From an uncultured Clostridia bacterium (GTDB taxonomy: Bacteria > Bacillota > Clostridia > Oscillospirales > JAAYOS01): 49,833 nucleotides of DNA. Numbering within the stretch: the stretch's first letter is position 1; the number at the start of each line of letters is the position of its first letter. Of the stretch, positions 16,126 to 24,773 are shown in pieces. The notes under the pieces are model-generated. The model was not told where the DNA came from. It worked only from the letters and a program-made list of their open reading frames with translations, and ran no database searches. The position numbers and the translations under genes are program-made. The DNA lies in assembly GCA_947593925.1 (NCBI GenBank), contig CANQDU010000004.1, positions 1 to 49,833 on the forward strand, given 5' to 3'.

Positions 16126-16653
16126 ATGACAATACGCGAGCACTTTGACCTGTACACAAAGGTCGAAGTCACGGAGGAAGTCAGGAAGTGTCTGAAGGAA
16201 ACGCGGGCCGAGCATGTCCGCTGTAAAAATCAGGACTATCAGTACGGGGTACGCACCTATCCCTTTGGTACGGAGCGTCCCCCGGACAGTGCCGGTTCCG
16301 AGGACGACGGCAGGCCGCTCTGCTGCCACGTTGAAATGCGGGGCGAATCGGCGGAGCGGGAGTTCATTCGTCTGGAAGCGGAAAGAGCATTTCAAAAGGC
16401 AATGTCCGAGCTCGGCGAAGTACAGCGGCGGAGGCTGGAGTTTCACTTCTTTGAAGGTCTCAGCTTTACCGAAATCGCCCGGCGCGAAAGCGTCTCCGAG
16501 GGCGCGGTGAGGCATCAGATCAAACGAAGTCTTACATATCTCCGCCGGAGGCTTACCGAGGACGGCTATACCCTCTCCGATTTTCTGCGTCCGTCGTCAC
16601 TCCCGGCTGTGCCGTACAAGACCCGCAATTCCTATATGACCGTGCAGAAATAG
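16126..16653 (+). CDS. Sigma-70-like HTH protein of a conjugative element
   Basis: This 175-residue protein has a C-terminal region 4-type helix-turn-helix (LSFTEIARRESVSEGAVRHQ, about residues 112-131) and a less conserved N-terminal half. Similar short sigma-like proteins are typical of Tn1549-type conjugative elements in Clostridia, where they probably control element genes. GGGAGG lies 8 bases before the ATG, a strong promoter lies upstream and a perfect terminator follows, so it is a single-gene unit. It is not clear that it acts as a true sigma factor, since region 2 is weak or absent. Confidence 0.75.
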   Translation: MTIREHFDLYTKVEVTEEVRKCLKETRAEHVRCKNQDYQYGVRTYPFGTERPPDSAGSEDDGRPLCCHVEMRGESAEREFIRLEAERAFQKAMSELGEVQRRRLEFHFFEGLSFTEIARRESVSEGAVRHQIKRSLTYLRRRLTEDGYTLSDFLRPSSLPAVPYKTRNSYMTVQK

Positions 16654-16663
16654 AACATACGAG

Positions 16664-16702
16664 AGACCTCGGGAGGCAGAAAAGCCTCCCGAGGTCTTTT
16701 TT
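16664..16702 (+). terminator. Rho-independent terminator after the sigma-like gene
   Basis: A perfect 14-base-pair stem (16664-16677 with 16684-16697), loop AGAAAA, followed by a T run to 16702. Confidence 0.92.
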
Positions 16703-16836
16703 GAAAAAATTTTAATTTTCGTGTCCGAATCGCCCGTATTTTTAAGCTAATAGGTGTAGGGGCATTTGCGGGCTACGGCGTTTTGCAGGGACAAGACTTA
16801 TTTGGCTGTGCAAATCAGGAACTATGTCCGTCTCAG

Positions 16837-16901
16837 ATGGCATCACTTTTGATGCCATTTCTTTTTTGCCGCAAAGCAGAATGGCATCACTTTTGATGCC
16901 A
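16837..16901. repeat. Tandem pair of identical palindromes in the element's intergenic region
   Basis: TGGCATCA-CTTT-TGATGCCA occurs twice: arms 16837-16845/16850-16858 (with one extra A/T pair) and 16882-16889/16894-16901. The first is followed by a T-rich stretch and could terminate transcription. Two identical copies 44 bases apart more readily suggest paired protein-binding sites, for example for a ribbon-helix-helix regulator. They lie between the sigma-like gene and mobC. A few very short ORFs (under 30 codons) follow at about 16920-17090 with no recognisable product. Confidence 0.7.
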
Positions 16902-17137
16902 AATAAAATGAAGGAGTGGTGACTCAAGTTATGAACGCACCTCAAAACAAAGCTCCGCCTCACAAGGTTCGTCTCTCATCCTCGGGGAAACAGGCATGAA
17001 ATCATACGGCAGCCGGCCCATAACGAATACATGCAGAGAAAGCACGAACAGAGGTCATGGCAGCACCCCAAAGAGAACGGAGTAAATTCGGCAGAATCGC
17101 AGAGGCAGCAGATGCGTTATCTGGTATAGCAAGCAAC

Positions 17138-17180
17138 GCATTTGTAGCCCCAAATGCATTTTTCAGGGTGGTCCCTGAAA
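17138..17180 (+). other. Two adjacent hairpins upstream of mobC, candidate oriT region
   Basis: The first hairpin has arms GCATTTG/CAAATGC (17138-17144 and 17151-17157); the second has TTTCAGGG/CCCTGAAA (17161-17168 and 17173-17180). They stand 44 bases before the mobC start, where transfer origins of mobilizable elements are usually found. I cannot identify a nick consensus, so the oriT call is positional inference. Confidence 0.4.
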
Positions 17181-17223
17181 CCCCTTCAAAGCACGAACCA
17201 CAAAAACAGATAAGGAGGACATA

Positions 17224-17595
17224 GTGAGAAAACGCGACAAGAGCATCCACATTCGCCTGACTCAGAAGGAGCTCGACTATTTGCACCGACGCTCCGAAAA
17301 GGCAGGTCTTCCCGTATCCACCTTCATCCGCTTTCTGATAAAAGGAATGGTCCCGCACGACAGTCCGCCGCCAGAGTTCTGGCAGGTGAGAAACGACCTC
17401 TTCCGCATCGGGGACGACATCAGGCAGCTTGCCGCCATAGCTCGCGCGCAGGGAAGCATCCAGGCACAGCGTCTTGACGACGCTCTCGCCGACTTGAACA
17501 AGGTGGCGCTCGAACTGTTGACGCGACAGCTCCCCGAAAACATCGGCACAGGGCCGCTGCTTAAACAGGGACGCAAGGTCGAAGGAGAGGAGTGA
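17224..17595 (+). CDS. mobC: MobC-like relaxosome accessory protein
   Basis: This 123-residue protein has an N-terminal ribbon-helix-helix-like segment (KSIHIRLTQKELDYLHRRSE) and the FIRFLIKG helix followed by a helical C-terminus, as in MobC/BmgB relaxosome proteins of clostridial conjugative elements. Such proteins bind oriT and help the relaxase nick DNA. The start is GTG with AAGGAGG five bases upstream. The relaxase gene that normally follows is missing. A GTG overlapping the mobC stop opens only eight codons, possibly the remains of the relaxase start. Confidence 0.75.
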   Translation: MRKRDKSIHIRLTQKELDYLHRRSEKAGLPVSTFIRFLIKGMVPHDSPPPEFWQVRNDLFRIGDDIRQLAAIARAQGSIQAQRLDDALADLNKVALELLTRQLPENIGTGPLLKQGRKVEGEE

Positions 17596-17693
17596 AATTT
17601 GCCGCCGGGATATGCTAAATCTGAAAAGAAATGTCAATAATACCTGTAAGAGGAACATTTGCCGCAGCAAGCCGGACAGTGAAAGGAACCGTA

Positions 17694-17867
17694 ATGACAA
17701 ACGAGCAGATTCGACACATTATGGCGGAGGAGATCTGGCTCAATTACTACAACAAATATCTGTACGAGCACAAGGTGATCACGGAAAAGGAGTACATCAG
17801 GATGTGCAACGTGATTGCCACCCACTGCGACCGTGAACGCAAAAAGACAAGAAGCGATCGCGAGTGA
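17694..17867 (+). CDS. Small SHOCT-like protein next to the recombinase
   Basis: This 57-residue protein contains a helix-turn-helix pair (YNKYLYEHKVITEKEYIRMC) resembling the SHOCT domain, a short C-terminal oligomerisation-type motif. Small SHOCT-like proteins commonly precede large serine recombinases in clostridial elements, which is also its place here. The ATG at 17694 has AAAGGA 7 bases upstream; an earlier in-frame ATG lacks such a site. A function is not known; it may regulate or assist excision. Confidence 0.65.
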   Translation: MTNEQIRHIMAEEIWLNYYNKYLYEHKVITEKEYIRMCNVIATHCDRERKKTRSDRE

Positions 17868-17881
17868 TAATTTCCTCCGCA

Positions 17882-17900
17882 GAGCGCAGATTCTGCGCTC
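17882..17900. terminator. Perfect hairpin after the SHOCT-like gene
   Basis: GAGCGCAGA and its exact complement are separated by a single T (17882-17890, 17892-17900). The run of T after it is poor, so it may be a weak terminator or a protein-binding palindrome. Confidence 0.4.
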
Positions 17901-17974
17901 ATACATAGCGTGCCGGCGCGGCAGGCCGGAAATGAACCTGAAGACGCCCGGCGGCAAAGCCGGGTATCTTTGCC

Positions 17975-18003
17975 TTGACATTTTTATTTCTTCTTTCTAT
18001 AAT
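17975..18003 (+). promoter_or_regulatory. Consensus promoter of the serine recombinase
   Basis: TTGACA (17975-17980), a 17-base spacer and TATAAT (17998-18003) match the sigma-A consensus perfectly. The recombinase starts about 40 bases downstream, so the recombinase probably has strong transcription independent of mobC. Confidence 0.85.
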
Positions 18004-18043
18004 AAATATAAAGATGATATAACGAACTTTTGGAGGAATGACC

Positions 18044-19792
18044 ATGGACATCCATACCGCCCGACAGCAGCTTCGGATGCGCTCCGTCTATGAGCTTCCC
18101 ATGCGGGTGACCTTCTACGCCCGCGTGTCCAGCGAGAAGGACGAGCAGCTCAACTCCCTCGAGAACCAGATAAGCTATTACAGCGACTTCATCAGAAAGA
18201 ACCCTTGCTGGACCTACGTTGAGGGGTACATCGACGAGGGTCTGTCCGCCGCCACCACGAAGAAGCGCGAGAGCTTCCACCGCATGGTGGAGGACGGCAA
18301 GGCGGGAAAATTCGACTTCATCATCACCAAGGAGATAACCCGCTTCGCGCGAAACACTCTCGACTCGATACAGTACACCCGGGAGCTGCTGAACGCAGGG
18401 GTGGGCGTCCTGTTCCAAAACGACAACATCAACACATTGGACGAGGACAGCGAGCTTCGCCTCACCATAATGTCCGGCATTGCTCAGGATGAGCTCCGCA
18501 AGCTGTCCAGCCGTGTGAAGTTCGGTCACGCCCAGGCCATCAAAAAGGGAGTGGTTCTGGGAAACAGCCGCATCTTCGGCTACCGCAAGGACGGCGGGCG
18601 GCTCGTCATCGACGAGGCGGAGGCTCCCATGGTGCGGGAGCTGTTCCGTCTGTACGCCACCGGGAATTACTCCATGAAGCAGATCGAGACCCTGTTCTGG
18701 GAGAAGGGCTACCGCAACCACAACGACAAGAAAATAGCCCACACCACCATGTCGGGAATGATCTCAAACCCGAAGTACAAGGGCTACTATGTGGGCAACA
18801 AGGTGAAGGTGCTCGACCTCTTTACGAAAAAGCAGAAGTTCCTTCCCCCGGAGGAGTGGGTCATGTTCAAGGACGAGACCGGCGAGATCGTCCCCGCCAT
18901 CGTGGATGAGGATTTGTGGGACAGGGCAAACAAGGTACTGCAAAAGCGCAGCGAGGACGTGAAGGCACGGCAAGGAATCTGTAACCACGGCAATCTCCTC
19001 ACCGGCAAGCTCTACTGCACCAACTGCGGCGCCGCCTACTACCGGCGGGACAGCGTGGACCGTCTCGGCCGCAAGAACAGCAAGTGGGTCTGCTCCGGGA
19101 AAATCAAGAACGGAGCGGGGTCCTGTCCCTCCTTTGCAATCTACGAGGAGGAGCTGAAGCCCCTGCTTCTGGAGGTGTTCCGTGAAACCGAGGAAGACGC
19201 GGAGACATATCTAAATCACTATGTGGAGCTCTACACCTCCCAAACCATGGAGGATGACGTCGGGAAACGGATCGAGGCTCTGAATGTTCAAATAGACCTC
19301 GCCCGGAAGAAGAAGGGCAAGCTGCTCACCTACAACATCGCTGGACAGATCACCGACAAGGACTTTCTCTCCATGAATCAGGACTGCGACCGCGAGATCG
19401 GCGAGGCCGAGCGCGAGATCTTCGAGTTGGAACAGGCGCAGGTCTCAAGAGAGGAGTTCAGGCAGCACATCGACGCCATCCGCCGCGTACTCCGCGACGC
19501 GCGCCGGGACGCCGCGCAGGGCATAGTCACAAAGGAGTTTGTTGACCGGTACATCGACAAGATATTTGTCACCCCGGAGGAGGACGGCTCCATGCGTCTC
19601 GACATCCGCATCCTCACCGGCGAGAGCACCCGAAAGTTCCTCCAAAAGCTCGCGCGCCGTGCGGGTCAAATCACTACCCCCAGTGAGCGACCAGACACAA
19701 ACCCGGTAGTTTCAAGGGTTCCAGAGCTCGCGGGTTCCACGGGTCACACGTTCAAGAAGATGATCGAGGCCTACGAAAACGGTCTTAAGTAA
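18044..19792 (+). CDS. Large serine recombinase (site-specific integrase) of the element
   Basis: This 582-residue protein has an N-terminal resolvase domain (VTFYARVSSEKDEQ with the catalytic serine, then ITRFARN), a central recombinase domain (about 170-280), a zinc-ribbon with CTNCG and a second cysteine pair, and a coiled-coil C-terminus. This is the standard layout of large serine integrases and TnpX-type transposases. It would cut both att sites with a serine-DNA intermediate and integrate or excise the element. The ATG at 18044 has GGAGG 7 bases upstream; the ATG two codons earlier is too close to it. It is the last element gene before host sequence, so one element end should lie shortly after it. 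Confidence 0.92.
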   Translation: MDIHTARQQLRMRSVYELPMRVTFYARVSSEKDEQLNSLENQISYYSDFIRKNPCWTYVEGYIDEGLSAATTKKRESFHRMVEDGKAGKFDFIITKEITRFARNTLDSIQYTRELLNAGVGVLFQNDNINTLDEDSELRLTIMSGIAQDELRKLSSRVKFGHAQAIKKGVVLGNSRIFGYRKDGGRLVIDEAEAPMVRELFRLYATGNYSMKQIETLFWEKGYRNHNDKKIAHTTMSGMISNPKYKGYYVGNKVKVLDLFTKKQKFLPPEEWVMFKDETGEIVPAIVDEDLWDRANKVLQKRSEDVKARQGICNHGNLLTGKLYCTNCGAAYYRRDSVDRLGRKNSKWVCSGKIKNGAGSCPSFAIYEEELKPLLLEVFRETEEDAETYLNHYVELYTSQTMEDDVGKRIEALNVQIDLARKKKGKLLTYNIAGQITDKDFLSMNQDCDREIGEAEREIFELEQAQVSREEFRQHIDAIRRVLRDARRDAAQGIVTKEFVDRYIDKIFVTPEEDGSMRLDIRILTGESTRKFLQKLARRAGQITTPSERPDTNPVVSRVPELAGSTGHTFKKMIEAYENGLK

Positions 19793-19819
19793 CGGTCGCA
19801 GCACCGAGCTATAACGCAG

Positions 19820-19849
19820 AGGAGCGGATGCCTTTCGGCGTCCGCTCCT
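19820..19849 (+). terminator. Terminator after the serine recombinase, near the probable element end
   Basis: A 13-base-pair stem with one G-T pair (19820-19832 with 19837-19849) and loop TTTC, followed by TTGT. The attachment-site core should lie between the recombinase stop and metY (19793-19942), but I cannot locate it without the other end. Confidence 0.7.
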
Positions 19850-19942
19850 TTGTCTCGGATATTGCGGCAAATCGCAGGCGCTGTCCGGCGCGCACAATGC
19901 AAGCACACCGGTGAGTTCTGCGATCGCTCATCCGCATGTTTT

Positions 19943-21217
19943 TTACACTCTCTCGAGCGCGCGGTCGATGTCCGCGATGAGGTCCTCTACGTCCTCGAGA
20001 CCCACCGAGAAGCGCACGAGGTCTGGCGAGACGCCCGCGGCGGCGAGCTCCTCGTCGTTCATCTGGCGGTGCGTTGCCGACGCCGGGTGAAGCACGCAGG
20101 TCTTGGCGTCCGCAACGTGCGTCGCGACCGACGCTATCTCCAGCCCGTTCATGAACTTCTCCGCGGCCGCGCGTCCGCCCTTCACTCCGAAGGACACGAC
20201 GCCGCAGGCTCCCTTCGGCAGGTACTTCTCCGCGAGGGTGTGGTACTTGTCCCCCGGAAGTCCGGCGTACCGCACCCACGTTATCTTCGGATGACGCTCA
20301 AGGTGCTCCGCTATCGCGAGGGCGTTCGAGCAGTGCTTCTCCATGCGGAGCGGAAGCGTCTCGATGCCGAGGCCGAGCAGGAACGCGTTCATCGGCGCGG
20401 GAGTGGAGCCGAAGTCGCGCATGAGCTGGGCGACGGCCTTCGTGATGTACGCCCCTCCCCTGCCGAATTTCTTCGTGTAGGTTATGCCGTGGTAGCTGTC
20501 GTCCGGCGTGGTGAGGCCGGGGTACTTATCCGCATACTTCTCCCAGTCGAAATTTCCGGAGTCAACTATCGCTCCGCCGACAGCGGCGGCGTGGCCGTCG
20601 AGATACTTCGTCGTGGAGTGTGTGACTATGTCCGCGCCCCACTCGAACGGGCGGCAGAGATAGGGCGTAGCAAACGTGTTGTCAACGATGAGCGGAACAC
20701 CGTGCGCGTGCGCGGCCTTCGCGAACTTCTCTATGTCGAGGACGGTGAGCGCGGGATTTGCTATCGTCTCGCCGAAGAGCGCCTTGGTGTTCGGGCGGAA
20801 CGCCGCCGCGAGCTCCTCCTCCGAGCAGTCCGGGTCAACAAAGGTGAAGTCTATGCCCATCCGCTTCATCGTGACGGCAAAGAGGTTGTACGTTCCGCCG
20901 TAAATTGCCGACGACGCGACGACGTGATCTCCCGCCGACGCTATGTTGAACACCGCAAAGAAGCTCGCCGCCTGGCCGGAGGAGAGCAGCATCGCCGCGC
21001 TGCCGCCCTCGAGGGCGCAGATGCGCGCCGCGACGGCGTCGCTCGTGGGGTTCTGCAGGCGGGTGTAGAAGTAGCCCTCCTTCTCGAGGTCGAAGAGCAT
21101 ACCCATCTCCGCGCTCGTCTCGTAGCGGAAGGTGGTTGACTGGATTATCGGAATATTCCTCGGTTCCCCGTTTGCGGGACGGTAGCCCGCGTGGAGACAT
21201 TCTGTGTTGAACTTCAT
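19943..21217 (-). CDS. metY: O-acetylhomoserine sulfhydrylase
   Basis: This 424-residue PLP enzyme of the Cys/Met metabolism family has the PLP lysine at K204 in STTKYLDGH and the length typical of O-acetylhomoserine aminocarboxypropyltransferases. It makes homocysteine from O-acetylhomoserine and sulfide. The ATG at 21217 was chosen because a GGAAG ribosome-binding site lies just upstream and the protein then begins like its family (FNTECLHAGY). It is the first host gene beside the mobile element. The leader is only about 65 bases, and no SAM riboswitch or T-box is visible. Confidence 0.93.
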   Translation of the reverse strand: MKFNTECLHAGYRPANGEPRNIPIIQSTTFRYETSAEMGMLFDLEKEGYFYTRLQNPTSDAVAARICALEGGSAAMLLSSGQAASFFAVFNIASAGDHVVASSAIYGGTYNLFAVTMKRMGIDFTFVDPDCSEEELAAAFRPNTKALFGETIANPALTVLDIEKFAKAAHAHGVPLIVDNTFATPYLCRPFEWGADIVTHSTTKYLDGHAAAVGGAIVDSGNFDWEKYADKYPGLTTPDDSYHGITYTKKFGRGGAYITKAVAQLMRDFGSTPAPMNAFLLGLGIETLPLRMEKHCSNALAIAEHLERHPKITWVRYAGLPGDKYHTLAEKYLPKGACGVVSFGVKGGRAAAEKFMNGLEIASVATHVADAKTCVLHPASATHRQMNDEELAAAGVSPDLVRFSVGLEDVEDLIADIDRALERV

Positions 21218-21286
21218 TTCTGTCTTCCTTTCAAGCCTTCGCGGCGCGCGCGGAGGCTTCGGTTTTTTGGAGCATCCTTCCAAGAC

Positions 21287-21315
21287 ATTATACACTGCCG
21301 CCGCAGGATTTTCAA
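21287..21315 (-). promoter_or_regulatory. metY promoter
   Basis: On the minus strand TTGAAA (21315-21310) and TATAAT (21292-21287) are 17 bases apart, about 70 bases upstream of metY. Confidence 0.85.
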
Positions 21316-21341
21316 TACCGGCTGCCGAATTTGCGCGGCGG

Positions 21342-21367
21342 GAGGCGGCCGGACTTCCGGCCGCCTC
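21342..21367 (-). terminator. Hairpin after the PSAEPS surface-protein gene
   Basis: An 11-base-pair GC stem (21342-21352 with 21357-21367) with loop ACTT lies just downstream of the surface-protein stop. No T run follows on the minus strand, so its strength as a terminator is uncertain. Confidence 0.5.
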
Positions 21368-21385
21368 ACATCGCTTTCGCGCATA

Positions 21386-23704
21386 TTACCGGCGCTTTCT
21401 CCCGACGTCTCCCGCGACGATCGCCGCGAGCGACGCCAGCGACGCCGCGAGAAGCGCGAGCCATTTCCTGCTTGCGTCGCCCGTCTTGGGCACCGACTCC
21501 GCGCTCGGCGCGGCGGACGGTTCCGCGCTCCGCTCTGCGGACGGCTCCGCGCTCGGCTCAATCGGCGGCTCCGTGCTAGGTTCGACCGACGGTTCCGCAC
21601 TCGGCGTGGCGGACGGCTCCGCGCTCGGTTCGTCCGACGGTTCCGCGCTCGGCTCGGCGGACGACTCCGCGCTCGGTTCGGTTGACGGCTCCGCGCTCGG
21701 CTCGGCGGACGGTTCCGCGCTCGGCTCGGCCGACAGTTCCGCACTCGGCTCGACGGACGGCTCCGCACTCGGCTCGACGGACGGTTCCGCGCTCGGCTCG
21801 GCGGACGGTTCCGCGCTCGGCTCGGTTGACGGCTCCGCGCTCGGCTCAATCGGCGGCTCCGTCAGCTCGGCGCGCACGGTCTGGGTGAAAAGCATACTGC
21901 TCTCCCCCGACCTCGACGCCGCTCTGCCGCAGACGTACCACTCGGAGACGTCCCCCGCTCTGTTCTCCTCAGAAAGATGCAGCAACAGCTCCGCCGTCAC
22001 CGTTATCCGCTCGCCCGGGGAGATCTCCGCTCCTGGCTCCGCACAAAGCAGTACCGCGCGAACATCCGGCAGATCCTCCGGCGTCAGTTCATCCTCCGCG
22101 AGAAAGCTCAGCTCCTCCGCGCCGTTCCGCTCCTCCGGGACGCCATAGAACGCCTCGAACGGCGGCTCCGCAGTCCTTGAGGGCGCTCCCTCGCAGGAGA
22201 TACTCACCTCCCGCGAGAGCTCGAAGGTCAGCTTGTTCCGAATTACGCCGAGATCCTCCGTGGGACAGTCCCACTCCCCCGGTATCGGAATATAATAGCA
22301 GCAGACTCTGTCCTTTCCGAAAACGAGCGTCCCGGCGTCGTCGTTTTCCGCGGAAAGGAGCAGTTCCACCGTTTCCCCGTCCGCGTCGAGATACATGGTC
22401 TTTCCGTCCGCAGCGAGGTCTTCGTCCGCGCCCTCGGGAAGCGCGAAGTCGTAGTACGGCGCTTTCGGGTCGTCCTCCGCGTCTCTGCCCGTCCTCGCGC
22501 GCAGCTCGGCCTCCGGCAGGCGGAGAGCTTCGCGGATATTCAGCCGATTTTCCTCCGTGTCGGCGGCGGTGAAGAGGTATTCGGCGACGCCGTCGCGGTC
22601 CACGTCGCGGACGTCCGTCGTTCCGTATTCGTCCGGCTCGGTATCCGGCGCGGCTCCGCCGTCCACAAACAGGAAGTCGCGGGCGCAGAGCAGAGTGTCC
22701 GGCATATCCGGCGATGTCGCGAGCCGGAAGGAGAGCCGGAGCGCGCGTCTTTTCCCGCCGCAGTCGCCGACGAGGCTGCTCGTCCCGGCAAACTCCGCCT
22801 TATACACCCGGTATCCCTCTCCCGCTTCGCACCCGACGTTGAAGTCCTCCGGCGGAAGCTCCCGTTCCTCGGAAGCGCCGTCCGCGCCGGTGAGACGTTC
22901 GCTTATAGCGATATCCTCCGGCGTCACCGTCTCCGGCAGGCAGAGGTATATCGCCGTATCCGGCACGGTCCCCGCCGCGTCCTCCGCCTCGATATAGGCG
23001 TCAAAGTATGCGCTCTCTCCGGCGGTTATCTCGCGGTCGCCGCAGAACACGCCGTCCCCCTCCGCAGGCAGAACGCGGAGGCGCGGCCGCGGGAAGTCGA
23101 ACGCGGTCCTCTCCGCGCCTCCCGCAGCGGCAAATGTTACCGTTCCCATCCCCGCAATCTCCGCCACGGCGGAGGGCGGCTTTGCCATACGCACCTGTCC
23201 CCTTCCTCCGGTCGTCTCGTCCGCCGTGCGCCGGCTCTCCCACACGAAGTACGGCGTTATCGTAAGCACGCCGCCCTCCGGTATGGTAAGGTTGCTCCAG
23301 ATGAAGTAGACCGTTTCTTCCTTTTCATAGACAAACACGGCGTCCGGCGGGACGTCCGTTCCCGACTGCTCGTGGCGCGAGTATTCGGCATACTCCCCGT
23401 CGAGCGCGTCATACGGCGCCGGGATCTCGACAGTGAGCAGGTTGTAGTATACTTCTCCCTCTTGCCCGGCGGGCGGGACAAGCTCATAGCTCGCGAGCGC
23501 AAATTCCCCCTCTGTCGGCACAGTGTACCTCTGCCCCGCGGCGCGAAGGACGTACCCGTCCTCCTCCGGCGGAGGGTTCTCTTCGGTGAGACTGTCTGCT
23601 TCGGACGCCGGTACGCCCGCGGGCGTCTCACCGTAATCGAACATCGTCATATTCAGGCAGACCGCCGCCAGAAGCAGCGCCCTTACGCCTGTTCTTACTC
23701 TCAT
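21386..23704 (-). CDS. Surface protein with PSAEPS repeats and VPKTG sorting signal
   Basis: The 772-residue protein starts with a secretion signal ([16 protein letters not shown]), has a roughly 600-residue extracellular region with acidic beta-rich stretches, and then about 120 residues of low-complexity PSAEPS-type repeats with T, V, D, I substitutions. It ends in VPKTGD, a hydrophobic helix and RKRR. This is an LPxTG-type cell-wall anchor with V in place of L. The repeat stalk would hold the N-terminal region away from the wall. I recognise no binding domain. The ATG at 23704 has AAAGGAGA 7 bases upstream; a GTG directly before it is in frame. It is monocistronic. Confidence 0.75.
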   Translation of the reverse strand: MRVRTGVRALLLAAVCLNMTMFDYGETPAGVPASEADSLTEENPPPEEDGYVLRAAGQRYTVPTEGEFALASYELVPPAGQEGEVYYNLLTVEIPAPYDALDGEYAEYSRHEQSGTDVPPDAVFVYEKEETVYFIWSNLTIPEGGVLTITPYFVWESRRTADETTGGRGQVRMAKPPSAVAEIAGMGTVTFAAAGGAERTAFDFPRPRLRVLPAEGDGVFCGDREITAGESAYFDAYIEAEDAAGTVPDTAIYLCLPETVTPEDIAISERLTGADGASEERELPPEDFNVGCEAGEGYRVYKAEFAGTSSLVGDCGGKRRALRLSFRLATSPDMPDTLLCARDFLFVDGGAAPDTEPDEYGTTDVRDVDRDGVAEYLFTAADTEENRLNIREALRLPEAELRARTGRDAEDDPKAPYYDFALPEGADEDLAADGKTMYLDADGETVELLLSAENDDAGTLVFGKDRVCCYYIPIPGEWDCPTEDLGVIRNKLTFELSREVSISCEGAPSRTAEPPFEAFYGVPEERNGAEELSFLAEDELTPEDLPDVRAVLLCAEPGAEISPGERITVTAELLLHLSEENRAGDVSEWYVCGRAASRSGESSMLFTQTVRAELTEPPIEPSAEPSTEPSAEPSAEPSAEPSVEPSAEPSVEPSAELSAEPSAEPSAEPSAEPSTEPSAESSAEPSAEPSDEPSAEPSATPSAEPSVEPSTEPPIEPSAEPSAERSAEPSAAPSAESVPKTGDASRKWLALLAASLASLAAIVAGDVGRKRR
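21510..21862 (-). repeat. Coding tandem repeat (PSAEPS stalk) in the surface-protein gene
   Basis: About twenty imperfect copies of an 18-base unit (two Pro-Ser-acidic triplet groups) lie in frame. Arrays like this can expand or contract by slippage, so stalk length may vary between strains. Confidence 0.85.
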
Positions 23705-23707
23705 CAC

Positions 23708-23929
23708 ACAGTCTCCTTTCCTGAGTAATGCGGGGGATACACTCCCCCGATGTCAGAATATGCGGATGACGTTCCGGCCGGCATGGCGCGCCGGAACGTC
23801 CGTTCCGAGGAGCCGCGGATGTGTCCCGAATATTACACAATAAGCCGCCCCGCAGATGTCTGCGGGGCGGCTGTGCCTCCTAAAGTTATTATTTTGCCCA
23901 TGCCCGTCCGGCGGCGCGGGACTTCCGCG
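23708..23929. other. Intergenic stretch with three hairpins, including the purine-operon terminator
   Basis: The strongest hairpin (23842-23855 with 23858-23871, 14 perfect pairs) lies just downstream of the last purine-operon gene and probably terminates it. A second (23768-23777 with 23791-23800) and a third, CGGGGGA/TCCCCCG (23731-23737 with 23743-23749), lie between it and the surface-protein gene. I see no good -35/-10 pair for the surface-protein gene here. Confidence 0.6.
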
Positions 23930-24772
23930 TCACCACTTCATCGGGTTTTTCATGTATTTCTTTGCAAGCACGGCGGCAAGCGCTATCGTTCCGCCGCAAA
24001 CGGCCGCGAGCAGGACGTCGTACACCACGCGCCCGCCCGGCATAAGTCCCGCGAGCATCACCGCCGTCGGCAGCATCACCACCATGTACAGCGGCACGCT
24101 CAGCCCGAGATAGCGGTACGGAGCGCGGCGCGTCACGGCGAGATGGATTATCACCGCCATCGCAAACAGCGCGCCCATGATAAGCAGAACTTCGACGACG
24201 TTTACGATATAGTAGCCGACGGTCGTGTTGCAGAGCGCGTCGAGCGAGACGCGCATCGACTCGATGTCCTCGGCCTCGGCCTCCTCCGCCCGCATCAGGG
24301 CGAGGTACGCGCCCACGCCGCCCTGTGCGTTCACGGCGTGCGCCGTCCTCCACGTCTGGAACACCGTCCATACGCCGTGGTTGCGGTTCATTATACCGAA
24401 GCCCGCCGTGAAGCCTATCGCTATCGCCACGCCTCCGCCGGGCGTGTCCGACCGCATGCTCATTCGGGTGGCGATGTACATCCCGAGCATGTAGAAAAGT
24501 CCGCGCGTTACCGCGTAGTAGGGTACAAACACCTTCGGGTTCGTCGTTATGGTGTCATACAGCCCGCGCGAGAAGGTGCCGACGACGATGTTGTCAAACA
24601 CCATCGTGAGCAGTATCGTGTCAAATACGAAGTAGGCTATCGCGCCGAGTATCATCGTGGAGAGGTTCATTTCAACGCGGTGGCCGAATATCCAGAACAC
24701 CGCGACTATCGCCGCGAGCACCGCGCCGATGTATATCCACATTCCGGCGATTGACGCCGCTCCTACCGTCAT
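23930..24772 (-). CDS. Multi-pass membrane protein, YhfC-like, at the end of the purine operon
   Basis: This 280-residue protein has about seven hydrophobic segments. The pattern ILGAIAYFVFDTILL, TRGLFYMLGMYIATR and GVAIAIGFTAGFGIMN lines up with the core of YhfC-type putative intramembrane proteases, but the positions where I would expect the glutamate pair and histidine hold other residues. It may therefore be a non-catalytic relative or a separate family. The ATG overlaps the purD end region (1-base gap) with GGAG 8 bases upstream, so it is co-transcribed with purD. Any link to purine metabolism is unknown. Confidence 0.5.
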   Translation of the reverse strand: MTVGAASIAGMWIYIGAVLAAIVAVFWIFGHRVEMNLSTMILGAIAYFVFDTILLTMVFDNIVVGTFSRGLYDTITTNPKVFVPYYAVTRGLFYMLGMYIATRMSMRSDTPGGGVAIAIGFTAGFGIMNRNHGVWTVFQTWRTAHAVNAQGGVGAYLALMRAEEAEAEDIESMRVSLDALCNTTVGYYIVNVVEVLLIMGALFAMAVIIHLAVTRRAPYRYLGLSVPLYMVVMLPTAVMLAGLMPGGRVVYDVLLAAVCGGTIALAAVLAKKYMKNPMKW

Positions 24773-24773
24773 T

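Noticed and set aside
17002..17700. Minus-strand open frame across mobC
   Set aside because: It is antisense to mobC, which has a strong ribosome-binding site and family similarity, and has no homology signature of its own.
21218..21315. SAM riboswitch or T-box upstream of metY
   Set aside because: The leader from the mapped promoter boxes is only about 65 bases and lacks any conserved riboswitch core.
21510..21862. Regular repeat array that at first sight resembles a CRISPR array
   Set aside because: The repeats are contiguous 18-base in-frame units encoding PSAEPS, without unique spacers, inside a long secreted-protein gene.
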